A DNA stretch of 21,495 nucleotides from Bacteroidota bacterium (GTDB taxonomy: Bacteria > Bacteroidota > Ignavibacteria > UBA10030 > UBA8401): contig JAVBYH010000405.1 in NCBI GenBank assembly GCA_030824175.1, positions 1 to 21,495 on the forward strand, in the 5' to 3' direction. A model generated the notes under the pieces. It was given only the letters and a program-made list of their open reading frames with translations, was not told the DNA's origin and ran no database searches. Position 1 is the first letter of the stretch. Each line of letters opens with the position of its first letter. Position numbers and translations under genes: made by a program. Shown in pieces: positions 6,970 to 15,732 of this stretch.

Positions 6970-8895
6970 ATGAATCTATCGCTCATCGACTGGTCCATCG
7001 TCGTCATCTGCCTGTCTGTACTCGTGTTCGGCGTCAGCCTCAGCAAAAAATATGTTCGGAGCGTCGCCGACTTCCTCTCCGCGGGCAGGACCGCGGGCCG
7101 GTACATGATCACCGTGTCTCAGGGTATGGCCGCCATCGGCGCCATCACAATCGTCGGACAATGGGAAATGAATTATGTCGCGGGGTTCGCGCTCCGGTGG
7201 TGGGAGTTCATCATGGCGGTCGTCCTGTTGGGCATCACCGTGTCCGGATGGGTGCTCTACCGATTCCGCCAGACGCGCACGCTCACGATCGCGCAGTTCC
7301 TGGAGATCCGCTACAGCCGCAACTTCAGGATCTTCGCCGGCATCCTCGCGTTCATCTCGGGGCTCCTCAACTTCGGCATCTTCCCTGCCGTGAGCGCGAA
7401 GTTCCTCATCTACTTCGTCGGCGCGCCTCTCTCCTTCCCGCTCTTCGGCATGGAGGTCTCCACGTTCCCCGTGGTGATGGCATCGTTCCTCCTTGTGAGC
7501 CTCTACTTCGTCTTCACCGGCGGGCAGATCGCAGTCATCATCACGGAATTCATCCAGGGCGTCTTCTCGAACTTCACGTTCCTTGTCATCATCGTGTTCT
7601 GCCTCTTCTTCGTGAACTGGGACCAGATTTTCCTTGCCGTTTCCCAGGCGCCCGAGAACGCGTCGCTCATCAATCCGTACAAGACGAGCGAGGTCCCCGA
7701 CTTCAACTTCTGGTACTTCCTCATCAACGTCGTCGGCGTCGTCTACGTGAAGCTCTCGTGGCAGGGATCGCAGGGATTCAATTCGTCCGCCAAGAGCGCG
7801 CACGAGGCGAAGATGGGCGAGGTGCTCGGAAACATGCGCGACATCCCGAAGTGGCTCTTCCTCGTATTCATCCCGATCATCGCGTACACGATCCTGCACA
7901 ATCCCGACTTCTCCTCCGTCACGGCGAACGTGAACGCGACGCTCGCGACGATCTCCAACCATGAGGTGCAGAACCAGCTCCGCATCCCGCTCGTCCTCTC
8001 GCAGATCCTGCCCGTGGGCGTCATGGGCGCCTTCATGGCCGTCATGCTCATGGCCACCATCGGCACGCACAATTCGTACATGCACTCGTGGGGCAGCATC
8101 TTCATCCAGGACGTCATCATGCCCTTCCGAAAGAAGCCGTTCGAACCGAAGCAGCATTTGAACATCCTCCGCGCCTCGATCCTCGGTGTCACGATCTTCA
8201 TCTTCATGTTCAGCCTGCTCTTTCCGATGACCGATTACATCTTCCTCTACTTCGCCATCACCGCGGCGATCTTCGTCGGCGGCTCGGGCGCGGTCATCAT
8301 CGGCGGACTCTACTGGAAGAAGGGCACCACCGCCGCCGCATGGAGCGCCCTCATCGTCGGCTCCGTCATCTCCGTGGGCGGCGTCATCCTCCAGCAGATC
8401 TATCCGGATTTCCCCATCAACGGGCAGTACTTCTGGGGCATCGCCATGGGCGTCTCCACGCTCGTCTATATCGTCGTCTCGCTCCTCGGCAAGGGCGAGG
8501 ACTTCAACATGGACAAGATGCTCCACCGCGGCATCTACGCCATCAAGGAGGAAATGATCATCGTGGACAGCGTGCCCATCCGCGGGCTGAAGGTCCTCGG
8601 CGTGAACAAGGAATTCACCACCGGCGACAAGGTGATCTACATCGCCGCCTATGCCTGGACGTTCATCTGGATCGCCGTCTTCATCATCGGCACCATCGTC
8701 AACTTTTACTCGGGCATCCCCGACACGACGTGGATGGCGTTCTGGAAGGTCTTCGTGACGCTTAACCTCTTCGTCTCGTTCTTCATCATCGTCTGGTTCA
8801 CAATCGGCGGCGTCCGCGACTTCAAGGACATGCTCCACCGTCTCAAGACGATGGTCCGCGACCACACGGACGACGGATCGGTCCTGCGCAAATAA
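6970..8895 (+). CDS. Sodium/solute symporter family (SSS, TC 2.A.21) transporter
   Basis: The product is 641 residues with about 13-14 hydrophobic segments. The first begins at SLIDWSIVVICLSVLVFGV, which fits the N-outside start of SSS proteins. ADFLSAGRTAGRY near residue 35 and FTGGQIAVIITEFIQG at 182-197 match the SSS signature regions (GG..AV..T...Q). Such carriers move sugars, amino acids or organic acids across the inner membrane with sodium. The C-terminal part adds a charged loop (GKGEDFNMDKMLHRGIYAIK) and two more hydrophobic segments, as in the longer sugar-carrier branch. It is transcribed away from the TonB receptor and ahead of the exported glycosidases, so uptake of a released monosaccharide is a fair guess. 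The exact substrate is not readable. A terminator-like hairpin follows the stop. Confidence 0.92.
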   Translation: MNLSLIDWSIVVICLSVLVFGVSLSKKYVRSVADFLSAGRTAGRYMITVSQGMAAIGAITIVGQWEMNYVAGFALRWWEFIMAVVLLGITVSGWVLYRFRQTRTLTIAQFLEIRYSRNFRIFAGILAFISGLLNFGIFPAVSAKFLIYFVGAPLSFPLFGMEVSTFPVVMASFLLVSLYFVFTGGQIAVIITEFIQGVFSNFTFLVIIVFCLFFVNWDQIFLAVSQAPENASLINPYKTSEVPDFNFWYFLINVVGVVYVKLSWQGSQGFNSSAKSAHEAKMGEVLGNMRDIPKWLFLVFIPIIAYTILHNPDFSSVTANVNATLATISNHEVQNQLRIPLVLSQILPVGVMGAFMAVMLMATIGTHNSYMHSWGSIFIQDVIMPFRKKPFEPKQHLNILRASILGVTIFIFMFSLLFPMTDYIFLYFAITAAIFVGGSGAVIIGGLYWKKGTTAAAWSALIVGSVISVGGVILQQIYPDFPINGQYFWGIAMGVSTLVYIVVSLLGKGEDFNMDKMLHRGIYAIKEEMIIVDSVPIRGLKVLGVNKEFTTGDKVIYIAAYAWTFIWIAVFIIGTIVNFYSGIPDTTWMAFWKVFVTLNLFVSFFIIVWFTIGGVRDFKDMLHRLKTMVRDHTDDGSVLRK

Positions 8896-8914
8896 CCACG
8901 GCTATGAACGAACG

Positions 8915-8946
8915 CTCCCGCCGCCATTCGGCGGCGGGAGTATTTT
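8915..8946 (+). terminator. Terminator-like hairpin after the symporter
   Basis: An 11-bp perfect G/C stem (arms CTCCCGCCGCC at 8915-8925 and its complement at 8930-8940, loop ATTC) is followed by TATTTT. It starts 19 bases after the stop codon. It should end or reduce transcription before the next gene, which begins only 28 bases further on. Confidence 0.8.
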
Positions 8947-8974
8947 CCCGATACTCTATTACGGACATCATCAC

Positions 8975-11470
8975 ATGAAACGATCATTCATACTCCTCCT
9001 CGTGCTCGCCCTCGCCTCGGCATGCGCGCACGCTCAATCAAGCAGCCCGGTGCTCCTCACGCGCGGACTCATCGTGAAACTGCCCCGCCCCGACGCCAAC
9101 CTCATCATCTCCCCGAACGCCGTCGTTGCGGCCATGGAGACCGGCACGTGGAAGACGCCGGCCGAAGGCGCAACACTCGTTCCGGGCGGCGCGACAACAG
9201 GCACCTGGAAAACGATCCACGCCGACAGCAACGGATGGTTCAACGACTCGACGCTCACGAACTCGTACGTCTCGTTCACTTACACATCCGATAAGGAACA
9301 GACGGCGCTCGTCGAGGCCTCGGGCAACACGATGATGTACGTGAACGGATCCCCGCGCGCGGGCAATCCGTACGGCTTCCAGGACACGTACGAGTCCTGG
9401 GGTCCGCGCTTCGATTATGTGTTCATCCCCGTGAAGCTGAAGAAGGGCGCGAACGAGCTCGTCTTCCAGTGCCAGCGCGGCACGCTCAAGGTGCGGCTCC
9501 ATCCCGGCGCGCACGGCTTCTCCTTCGCCGTGCACGATCTCACAACGCCCGACCTCATCGTGAACGAGGCGTCGCGCACCTTCGGAGCGATCCCCATCGT
9601 GAACGCCACCGAAACGGCCGGCAGGGATCTGCAGTTGAAAACGTGGACCGAAGGCGCCCCCGCGGAATATTTTCCCGTCCCCGCGATCAATCCGCTCTCG
9701 CTCCAGAAATCCCAGTTCACGATCAATGTGCCCGCCCGCACCGCGGCGGGACCGGTGAAGTTCTCCATCGCGCTTGTCAAAAAGACGGCCGCGAAGGAGG
9801 AGATCCTCGCCTCCACTATTATAGAGCTCAATTGCGTCGCCCCGGGCGAAACGCACAAGGAAACGTTCATCAGCGGCATCGACGGCAGCGTGCAATATTA
9901 CGCCGTGAATCCGCCGGTGAACCTGAAACAAAAGCCGGCGCTCTTTTTAAGTCTCCACGGCGCGGGCGTCGAGGCGATCAATCAGGCGCAGGCGTACAGC
10001 CACAAAAACTGGGGCTACATTGTGGCGGCGACGAACCGCCGACCCTACGGGTACAACTGGGAAAACTGGGGACGCCTCGACGCGCTCGAAGTGCTGAAGA
10101 TCGCGAAGACGAAATTCCCCATCGACGAGAATCGCGTCTACCTCACCGGCCACTCGATGGGCGGCCACGGCACGTGGCAGCTCGGCGTGCACAACGCCGA
10201 CCTCTTCGGCGCCATCGGACCCTCGGCGGGCTGGATCAGCATCTGGTCGTACCGCATCAAGCCGCTGGCCGATTCCACACCGACAGCAAGCATGCTCACG
10301 CGCTCCACCAAACCGAGCGACACGTTCGCCTTCACGCGCAACCTGAAGTCCACCGGCATCTACATCATCCAGGGAGCGGACGACGACAACGTGCCGGCCA
10401 CACAGCCGAAGATGATCATGGAGAACCTCTCGAAGTTCCACAAGGACTACGTCTATTATGAGGAACCGGGCGCCGGCCACTGGTGGGACAATTCGGACGA
10501 GGCGGGCTCCGACTGCGTCGACTGGATGCCGATGTTCGACTTCTTCGCGCACCACTCGGTCGCGCGGAACGACCAGGTGAAGACGATCGACTTCACCACC
10601 GCGAATCCCTCCGTCTCGTCGAAGAACTACTGGATCGAGGTGCTCCGCCAGACCGTGCAGCAGAAGCTGAGCACGATCACCGTCCGCTGTGAAACGTTCA
10701 ACAGGAAATTCGCCGGCACCACGCAGAACATCGAGGCGCTCGCGATCGACGCCTCGATGCTCGGCACGGACGCGCCTGTCACCGTCGCGCTCGACGGCCA
10801 GGTCATCCCCGGCATCCCGGTCCCCGCGGACGCGAAGATCTACCTGCAGCGGAAGAACAGCACGTGGGCCGTTACAACGAAGCCCTCCGCGTCGCTGAAG
10901 AATCCGGCGCGCTGCGGCAGTTTCCGCGAGGCGTTCAACACGAAGCCCCTCTTCGTCTACGGCACGAACGGAAACAAGCAGGAGAATCTCTGGGCGTTCG
11001 AGAAGGCGCGCTACGATGCCGAACGCATCTGGTACCGCGGCAACAGCTCCATCGCATTCATCACGGACACGGAGTTCGACGCGGCGAAGTACGCCGACCG
11101 CAGCGTGATCCTCATCGGCAACTCGAAGACGAATTCCGCGTGGAACACGCTGCTGAAGGATTCGCCGATACAGGTGTCGAACAAGAAGATCACAATCGGC
11201 GCGAAGGAGTACACAGGCGACGATTACGCCTGCCTCTTCATCCGTCCCCGCGCAGGATCCGAGACGGCAAGCGTCGCGGCGATCGCGGCCACGGGCATCG
11301 ACGGCATGCGCCTCGCCGGCATGATTCAGTACTTCGACCAGTACCTGAGCTTCCCCGACGTCGTCGTCTTCAATTCGGGCATCCTTCAATCCGATGTGAA
11401 AGGTGTGCACTACTCGGGATACTTCGGGAACGACTGGGGTCTTGACACAGGCGAATTCATCATTCAGTAA
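8975..11470 (+). CDS. Secreted multidomain alpha/beta-hydrolase (prolyl-oligopeptidase/esterase-like)
   Basis: The product is 831 residues. Residues 1-21 are a signal peptide (MKRSFILLLVLALASACAHA, then Q); the SAC within it could also be a weak lipobox. Residues about 25-300 look like beta-sandwich domains. The hydrolase core (about 300-530) contains LFLSLHGAG, the nucleophile elbow GHSMGG with S394, GADDDNVP with D470 as the likely acid, and GAGHWW with H502, giving an ordered Ser-Asp-His triad. The C-terminal 290 residues (LFVYGTNGNKQENLWAF, ILIGNSKTNSAWN, FGNDWGLDTGEF) form a conserved extra domain I know only from similar large hydrolases. It may be an esterase removing acyl groups from a glycan, or a peptidase; the sequence does not decide. 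GH92 follows after 32 bp, suggesting co-transcription. No strong ribosome binding site precedes the ATG. Confidence 0.82.
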   Translation: MKRSFILLLVLALASACAHAQSSSPVLLTRGLIVKLPRPDANLIISPNAVVAAMETGTWKTPAEGATLVPGGATTGTWKTIHADSNGWFNDSTLTNSYVSFTYTSDKEQTALVEASGNTMMYVNGSPRAGNPYGFQDTYESWGPRFDYVFIPVKLKKGANELVFQCQRGTLKVRLHPGAHGFSFAVHDLTTPDLIVNEASRTFGAIPIVNATETAGRDLQLKTWTEGAPAEYFPVPAINPLSLQKSQFTINVPARTAAGPVKFSIALVKKTAAKEEILASTIIELNCVAPGETHKETFISGIDGSVQYYAVNPPVNLKQKPALFLSLHGAGVEAINQAQAYSHKNWGYIVAATNRRPYGYNWENWGRLDALEVLKIAKTKFPIDENRVYLTGHSMGGHGTWQLGVHNADLFGAIGPSAGWISIWSYRIKPLADSTPTASMLTRSTKPSDTFAFTRNLKSTGIYIIQGADDDNVPATQPKMIMENLSKFHKDYVYYEEPGAGHWWDNSDEAGSDCVDWMPMFDFFAHHSVARNDQVKTIDFTTANPSVSSKNYWIEVLRQTVQQKLSTITVRCETFNRKFAGTTQNIEALAIDASMLGTDAPVTVALDGQVIPGIPVPADAKIYLQRKNSTWAVTTKPSASLKNPARCGSFREAFNTKPLFVYGTNGNKQENLWAFEKARYDAERIWYRGNSSIAFITDTEFDAAKYADRSVILIGNSKTNSAWNTLLKDSPIQVSNKKITIGAKEYTGDDYACLFIRPRAGSETASVAAIAATGIDGMRLAGMIQYFDQYLSFPDVVVFNSGILQSDVKGVHYSGYFGNDWGLDTGEFIIQ

Positions 11471-11502
11471 CCATCGCCGCCTGTCGGGGCGGAGAGACAA
11501 TT

Positions 11503-14466
11503 ATGACACTTCATTCGATGTTAAAAAATCTGCGCACACTGCTCGTGTGCGCCGCCGTCACGGGCGCCGCACTCACGGCGCAAACGAAAACCACGGACGC
11601 CGTGAAACCCATCGTCGGTACCGACGCGCACGGCCACACATTCCCCGGCGCCTCGCTGCCCCACGGCATGGTGCAGCTGAGTCCCGACGGTGGCACCACC
11701 GGCTGGGACTGGTGTTCGGGCTATCACTATTCCGATAATTCGATCATCGGATTTAGCCACACGCACCTCAGCGGCACGGGCTGCGCCGATTTCGGCGACA
11801 TCCTCCTCATGCCCACAACGGGTGAGGTGAAGACCGAGCCCGGCACGAAGGACGCGCCCGGCTCCGGCTACCGCTCGCGCTTCTCGCATGCGAACGAGAC
11901 CGCGCGGCCCGGATTCTATTCGGTGCTCCTGGACGACTACAACGTGAAGGCCGAGCTCACCGTGACGCGCCGCGCCGGATTCCACAAGTACACATTCCCG
12001 AAGACCGACAAGGCGAACATCATTATCGACCTCGTGCACGGCATCGAGGATGTCGTGAAGGACGCGCAGATCACCGTCATCGGGAACACGGCGATCGAGG
12101 GCTACCGCCGCTCAGGCGGCTGGGCCCCGAACCACACGGTGTATTTCCGCGCCGAGTTCTCGAAGCCCTTCGCCTCGTTCGCCACCGTCGAGAACAAGAC
12201 TGTCACCCCCGCGAAGACGACGGCGAAGGGCACGACAGTGAAGGCGTTCGTCTCCTACGCGACGACGGCCGGCGAGGCCGTGTATGTGAAGGTGGGCATC
12301 TCGCACTCGAGCCTCGACGGCGCGCGCCGCAATCTCAAAGCCGAGATCCCGGACTGGAACTTCGCCCGCGTGAAGAAACAGGCGAACGACGAATGGGAAC
12401 GCTCGCTCTCCTCCATCGCCATCGAGACGAAGAACGCGGAGCACCGCTCGGTGTTCTACACCGCGCTCTACCACGCACTCCTGGCGCCGTGCACGCTCTC
12501 CGATGTCGACGGCACATACATCGGCATGGACGGCAGGATGCACACGGTGAAGAGCGGCGAGATGTATTCCGTCTTCTCCCTCTGGGACACGTTCCGGGGC
12601 GCCAATCCGCTCTACACGATCATCGAACCCGCACGGGCGAACGACATGGTCCGGTCCCTCGTCGCCAAGGCCGACGAGCAGGGACTGCTTCCCGTGTGGG
12701 AGCTGGCGTCGAACGAGACGGGCACGATGATCGGCAACCACGCCATTCCCGTCATCACCGACGCATACTTCAAAGGCATACGCAACTACGACGTGGAGAA
12801 GGCGTTCGAGGCGATGAAGAAGACGGCCATGCAGGACAGGCTGGGCCTCCGGTATTACAAGGCGATGGGCTACATCTCCTCGGACCTGGAGCACGAGAGC
12901 GTGTCCAAGACGCTCGAGTACGCGTACGACGACTGGTGCATCGCCGCGATGGCGAAGGACCTCGGCAAGATGGACGACTACAGGTATTTCATCGAGCGGG
13001 CGAAATATTATTCGAACGTGTTCGATCCAACCACGTCGCTCATGCGCCCGAAGAAGAACGGCAAGTGGTTCGAACCGTTCGATCCGTACTCGGTGAGCGG
13101 CAACTACACAGAGGCGAACGCGTGGCAGTACAGCTTCTTCGTGCCGCAGGACGTCACGGGACTGAAGACGCTCATGGGCGGCGACGAGAAATTCATCGCC
13201 AAGCTCGACGAGCTCTTCACGACCGATCCGAAGCTCACCGGGCGCTTCCAGTCCGACATCACCGGCCTCATCGGCCAGTACGCGCACGGCAACGAACCGA
13301 GCCACCACATGGCGTATCTCTACAACTACGCAGGCGCGCCGTGGAAGACGCAGCAGCGCGTCCACGAGATCCTCACGACGCTCTACACGGACAAACCGGA
13401 CGGTCTCTGCGGCAACGAGGATTGCGGTCAGATGTCCGCATGGTACGTGCTGAGCTCGATCGGCTTTTATCCCGTCTGTCCCGGCGACAACACGTACATC
13501 ATCGGCACACCGCTCTTCGACAAGGCCACCATCCGCACGGCCGGCAAGAAACCGTTCACCGTCGTCGCCCGGAACCTGTCGCCGAAGAACTTCTACGTCC
13601 AGCGTGCCTCGCTCAACGGCACGCCTCATCCGGCGTCGTACATTACGCATGCCGACCTCGTGAAGGGCGGCATGCTCGTGCTGGAGATGGGACCCGCTCC
13701 GGGCGTGTGGGGGTCGGAGCTGAAGGCGCGCCCGAGCACGGCGATCGACGTCCCCTTCGTCCAAGTGCCGTTCCTCACGTCCGGCGAACGGGCATTCAAC
13801 GACACCGTCATCGCCGCGATCGCCTCGGTCGATCCCTCGGCGACGATCCTCTACACGACGGACGGCACCGATCCGGCTGCCGGCTCTCCGGCATACACGA
13901 ACCCGATCGTCGTCACCTCTTCGATGCAGGTGAAGGCGGTGTGCGTGAAAAACGGCGTCTCAAGCAAGGTGATGACGGCATCGTTCAGCCGCATCCCCTC
14001 CGGCCGGACAATCACGCTCAACACGGCGTTCCACCATTCGTACACAGGCGGCGGCGCGCTCGGCCTCATCGACGGCGTCAAGGGCACAGAGAATTTCCAC
14101 ACGGACGCATGGCAGGGGTATGAGGGCGTGGACCTCGACGCGGTGATCGATCTCGGAGGGGTGAGGAAGCTCTCGTCCGTCGCGGCATCTTTTTTCCAAA
14201 GCACCGGTTCGTGGATATTTTTTCCGCTCCAAATTGAGTATTATGTATCTCTCGACGGTTCGGCCTATACGAAGGTGTTCGACGCGAAGAACACACCGGA
14301 GGACAAGGCCGCCTACAACGGCTCCCGCATGTTCGAAGCGGCCCTGGCAGACGTCGACGCACGCTACGTAAAAGTGTACGCAAAGAACGTGGGTATCTGC
14401 CCGGCATGGCACGTGGGCAGCGGCGGCAAGGCGTGGCTCTTTGTCGACGAGATCACCGTGAAGTAA
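11503..14466 (+). CDS. GH92 family exo-alpha-mannosidase with C-terminal CHB_HEX and discoidin-like modules
   Basis: The product is 987 residues. A signal peptide (LLVCAAVTGAALTAQ) precedes the GH92 core. Its signatures are VGTDAHGHTFPGASLPHGMV, GGTTGWDWCSGYHY, FSHTHLSGTG, FSLWDTFRGANPLYTI, a TEANAWQY motif with E537 as the expected general acid, GNEPSHHMAYLYNY, and GNEDCGQMSAWYV with D640 in the expected base position. GH92 enzymes are calcium-dependent inverting alpha-mannosidases that trim mannans or N-glycans. About residues 751-828 form a chitobiase/hexosaminidase C-terminal-like domain (ILYTTDGTDP), and 835-987 a discoidin-like (F5/8 type C) module ending in WLFVDEITVK. That module recurs in two other proteins here. 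With no Por tail it is probably periplasmic. GGAG lies eight bases before the ATG. The mannose linkage cleaved cannot be read. Confidence 0.95.
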   Translation: MTLHSMLKNLRTLLVCAAVTGAALTAQTKTTDAVKPIVGTDAHGHTFPGASLPHGMVQLSPDGGTTGWDWCSGYHYSDNSIIGFSHTHLSGTGCADFGDILLMPTTGEVKTEPGTKDAPGSGYRSRFSHANETARPGFYSVLLDDYNVKAELTVTRRAGFHKYTFPKTDKANIIIDLVHGIEDVVKDAQITVIGNTAIEGYRRSGGWAPNHTVYFRAEFSKPFASFATVENKTVTPAKTTAKGTTVKAFVSYATTAGEAVYVKVGISHSSLDGARRNLKAEIPDWNFARVKKQANDEWERSLSSIAIETKNAEHRSVFYTALYHALLAPCTLSDVDGTYIGMDGRMHTVKSGEMYSVFSLWDTFRGANPLYTIIEPARANDMVRSLVAKADEQGLLPVWELASNETGTMIGNHAIPVITDAYFKGIRNYDVEKAFEAMKKTAMQDRLGLRYYKAMGYISSDLEHESVSKTLEYAYDDWCIAAMAKDLGKMDDYRYFIERAKYYSNVFDPTTSLMRPKKNGKWFEPFDPYSVSGNYTEANAWQYSFFVPQDVTGLKTLMGGDEKFIAKLDELFTTDPKLTGRFQSDITGLIGQYAHGNEPSHHMAYLYNYAGAPWKTQQRVHEILTTLYTDKPDGLCGNEDCGQMSAWYVLSSIGFYPVCPGDNTYIIGTPLFDKATIRTAGKKPFTVVARNLSPKNFYVQRASLNGTPHPASYITHADLVKGGMLVLEMGPAPGVWGSELKARPSTAIDVPFVQVPFLTSGERAFNDTVIAAIASVDPSATILYTTDGTDPAAGSPAYTNPIVVTSSMQVKAVCVKNGVSSKVMTASFSRIPSGRTITLNTAFHHSYTGGGALGLIDGVKGTENFHTDAWQGYEGVDLDAVIDLGGVRKLSSVAASFFQSTGSWIFFPLQIEYYVSLDGSAYTKVFDAKNTPEDKAAYNGSRMFEAALADVDARYVKVYAKNVGICPAWHVGSGGKAWLFVDEITVK

Positions 14467-14500
14467 GTTTCTTTCATGATCAACCGGATAGCATTCACCA

Positions 14501-15691
14501 ATGGAAAATTTCATTTCAGTACACGCACAGGTAGTGAAGAGTATCAACGAGCGGCTCGTGTTGAAGCTCATACAGGAAAACAACATCATCTCGAGTTCCG
14601 AGCTTGTGAAGATCACCGGCATGCGGCCGTCGACGATTTTCAATATCCTCAAGGAGCTCTCGGCGAAAAACTTCGTCGAAATGAACGGCAAGGGCGAGTC
14701 GACGCACAAGGGCGGGAAGAAGCCGTTCACTTGGGCGCTGAACAAGGATGCCGCATACGTGATCGGGCTGGACATCGAGGTGGGCGAAATGACGTGGGTG
14801 CTCCTGGATTTCAGCGGGGGCATCCTGGCGAAGAAGATCATGAAGCTCAACACGGGCAACACCGCCGACGAGCTCGCCGGAAACATCGTCACCGTCGTGA
14901 ACAGGATCCTGCTGGAGAACCGCATCGACAAGAAGACGGTGCTCGGGCTCGGCGTGGCGTTCACGGGCATCGTGGACTATTCGCGCGGCGTCGTCGCCAT
15001 GTCCAGCGTGCTGCCCGAAATGAACTTCCCCCTCCTCGAGAAGCTCGACGCGCTGCACTTCCCCGTTCTCATCGAGAACAATGCGAACGCCGCGGCGATC
15101 GGATTGAAGCGCAGCGGGAAAACCGGCAATAATTATCTCACGGTGCTCGTCGAGATAGACAAGAACGTAAGCGGCCTCGGCATCGGGATCGTCATCGACG
15201 GAGAATTGTACCGCGGCGCCTCGTTCTGCGCGGGCGAGCTCTATCCCCACATGCCGACGCTGCGGGAGATCCTGGGAACGGTCCGCAGCCGGTTCACCGA
15301 AAGCGACATCTTCAAGAACCACATCTCGTCGTTCGAGTCGATCGACATTGAGTTCCTCCTCGACGCGGCAAAGCAGGGCGACGATCTCGCCATCCTCATC
15401 TTCTCGATGATCGGCAACATCGTCGGCCAGACGATCGCCCAGGCCGTTGCGCTGTTCAATCCCGATACGCTCATCATCACGGGCGTCATCTCGGAAATGG
15501 AGGACGTGCTCATCGCGTCCGTGCGGAAGGAGATCGACATGCGCGTGATCTCCCTTACCTCGAATGCCCTCAATATCATCGTGGACAGGCGCCATCAGTA
15601 TTCCGTCGCGTTCGGCGCGGCATCCCTCGTGCTCGAGGATTTCTTCAGGCTTCCGCTCTCACGGCAGCCGCAGACTGTCGTCGCAGCGTAG
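14501..15691 (+). CDS. ROK-family transcriptional regulator
   Basis: The product is 396 residues with no signal peptide. Residues about 10-65 form a winged helix-turn-helix (SSSELVKITGMRPSTIFNIL at 31-50), followed by GGKKPFTWAL, the usual link to the ROK sugar-binding fold. That fold includes LGLGVAFTGIVD (148-159), IENNANAAAIG (191-201), GLGIGIVIDGELYRGA (225-240) and AGELYPH (244-250). The ATP-phosphate motif of ROK kinases is degenerate (GLDIEVGEMTW) and the CxCGxxGC zinc cluster is missing, so it should be a sugar-responsive regulator and not a kinase. It starts 34 bp after GH92 and probably shares its transcript, which would give autoregulation with the hydrolase genes. No clear Shine-Dalgarno precedes the ATG. 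A possible target is the inverted repeat at 6747-6769; this is inference. Confidence 0.92.
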   Translation: MENFISVHAQVVKSINERLVLKLIQENNIISSSELVKITGMRPSTIFNILKELSAKNFVEMNGKGESTHKGGKKPFTWALNKDAAYVIGLDIEVGEMTWVLLDFSGGILAKKIMKLNTGNTADELAGNIVTVVNRILLENRIDKKTVLGLGVAFTGIVDYSRGVVAMSSVLPEMNFPLLEKLDALHFPVLIENNANAAAIGLKRSGKTGNNYLTVLVEIDKNVSGLGIGIVIDGELYRGASFCAGELYPHMPTLREILGTVRSRFTESDIFKNHISSFESIDIEFLLDAAKQGDDLAILIFSMIGNIVGQTIAQAVALFNPDTLIITGVISEMEDVLIASVRKEIDMRVISLTSNALNIIVDRRHQYSVAFGAASLVLEDFFRLPLSRQPQTVVAA

Positions 15692-15732
15692 GCGCATCGT
15701 CCCGATCGCAAACGGCGCGATCACACGCAGCC

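Noticed and set aside
6976..8865. A 629-codon minus-strand open frame under the symporter
   Set aside because: The product is almost entirely Asp, Glu, Arg and His, the mirror of hydrophobic transporter codons. The plus-strand frame has SSS family motifs and a ribosome site.
9947..13764. Several 500-codon-class open frames antisense to or shifted within the hydrolase and GH92 genes
   Set aside because: All are Arg/Val/His/Asp-rich shadows of genes with clear catalytic motifs and share no recognisable domain.
15704..15722. 6-bp stem GATCGC/GCGATC between the converging ROK and GH51 genes, as a two-way terminator
   Set aside because: The stem is short, and neither strand has a U tract directly after it. 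It could arise by chance in a G/C-rich gap.
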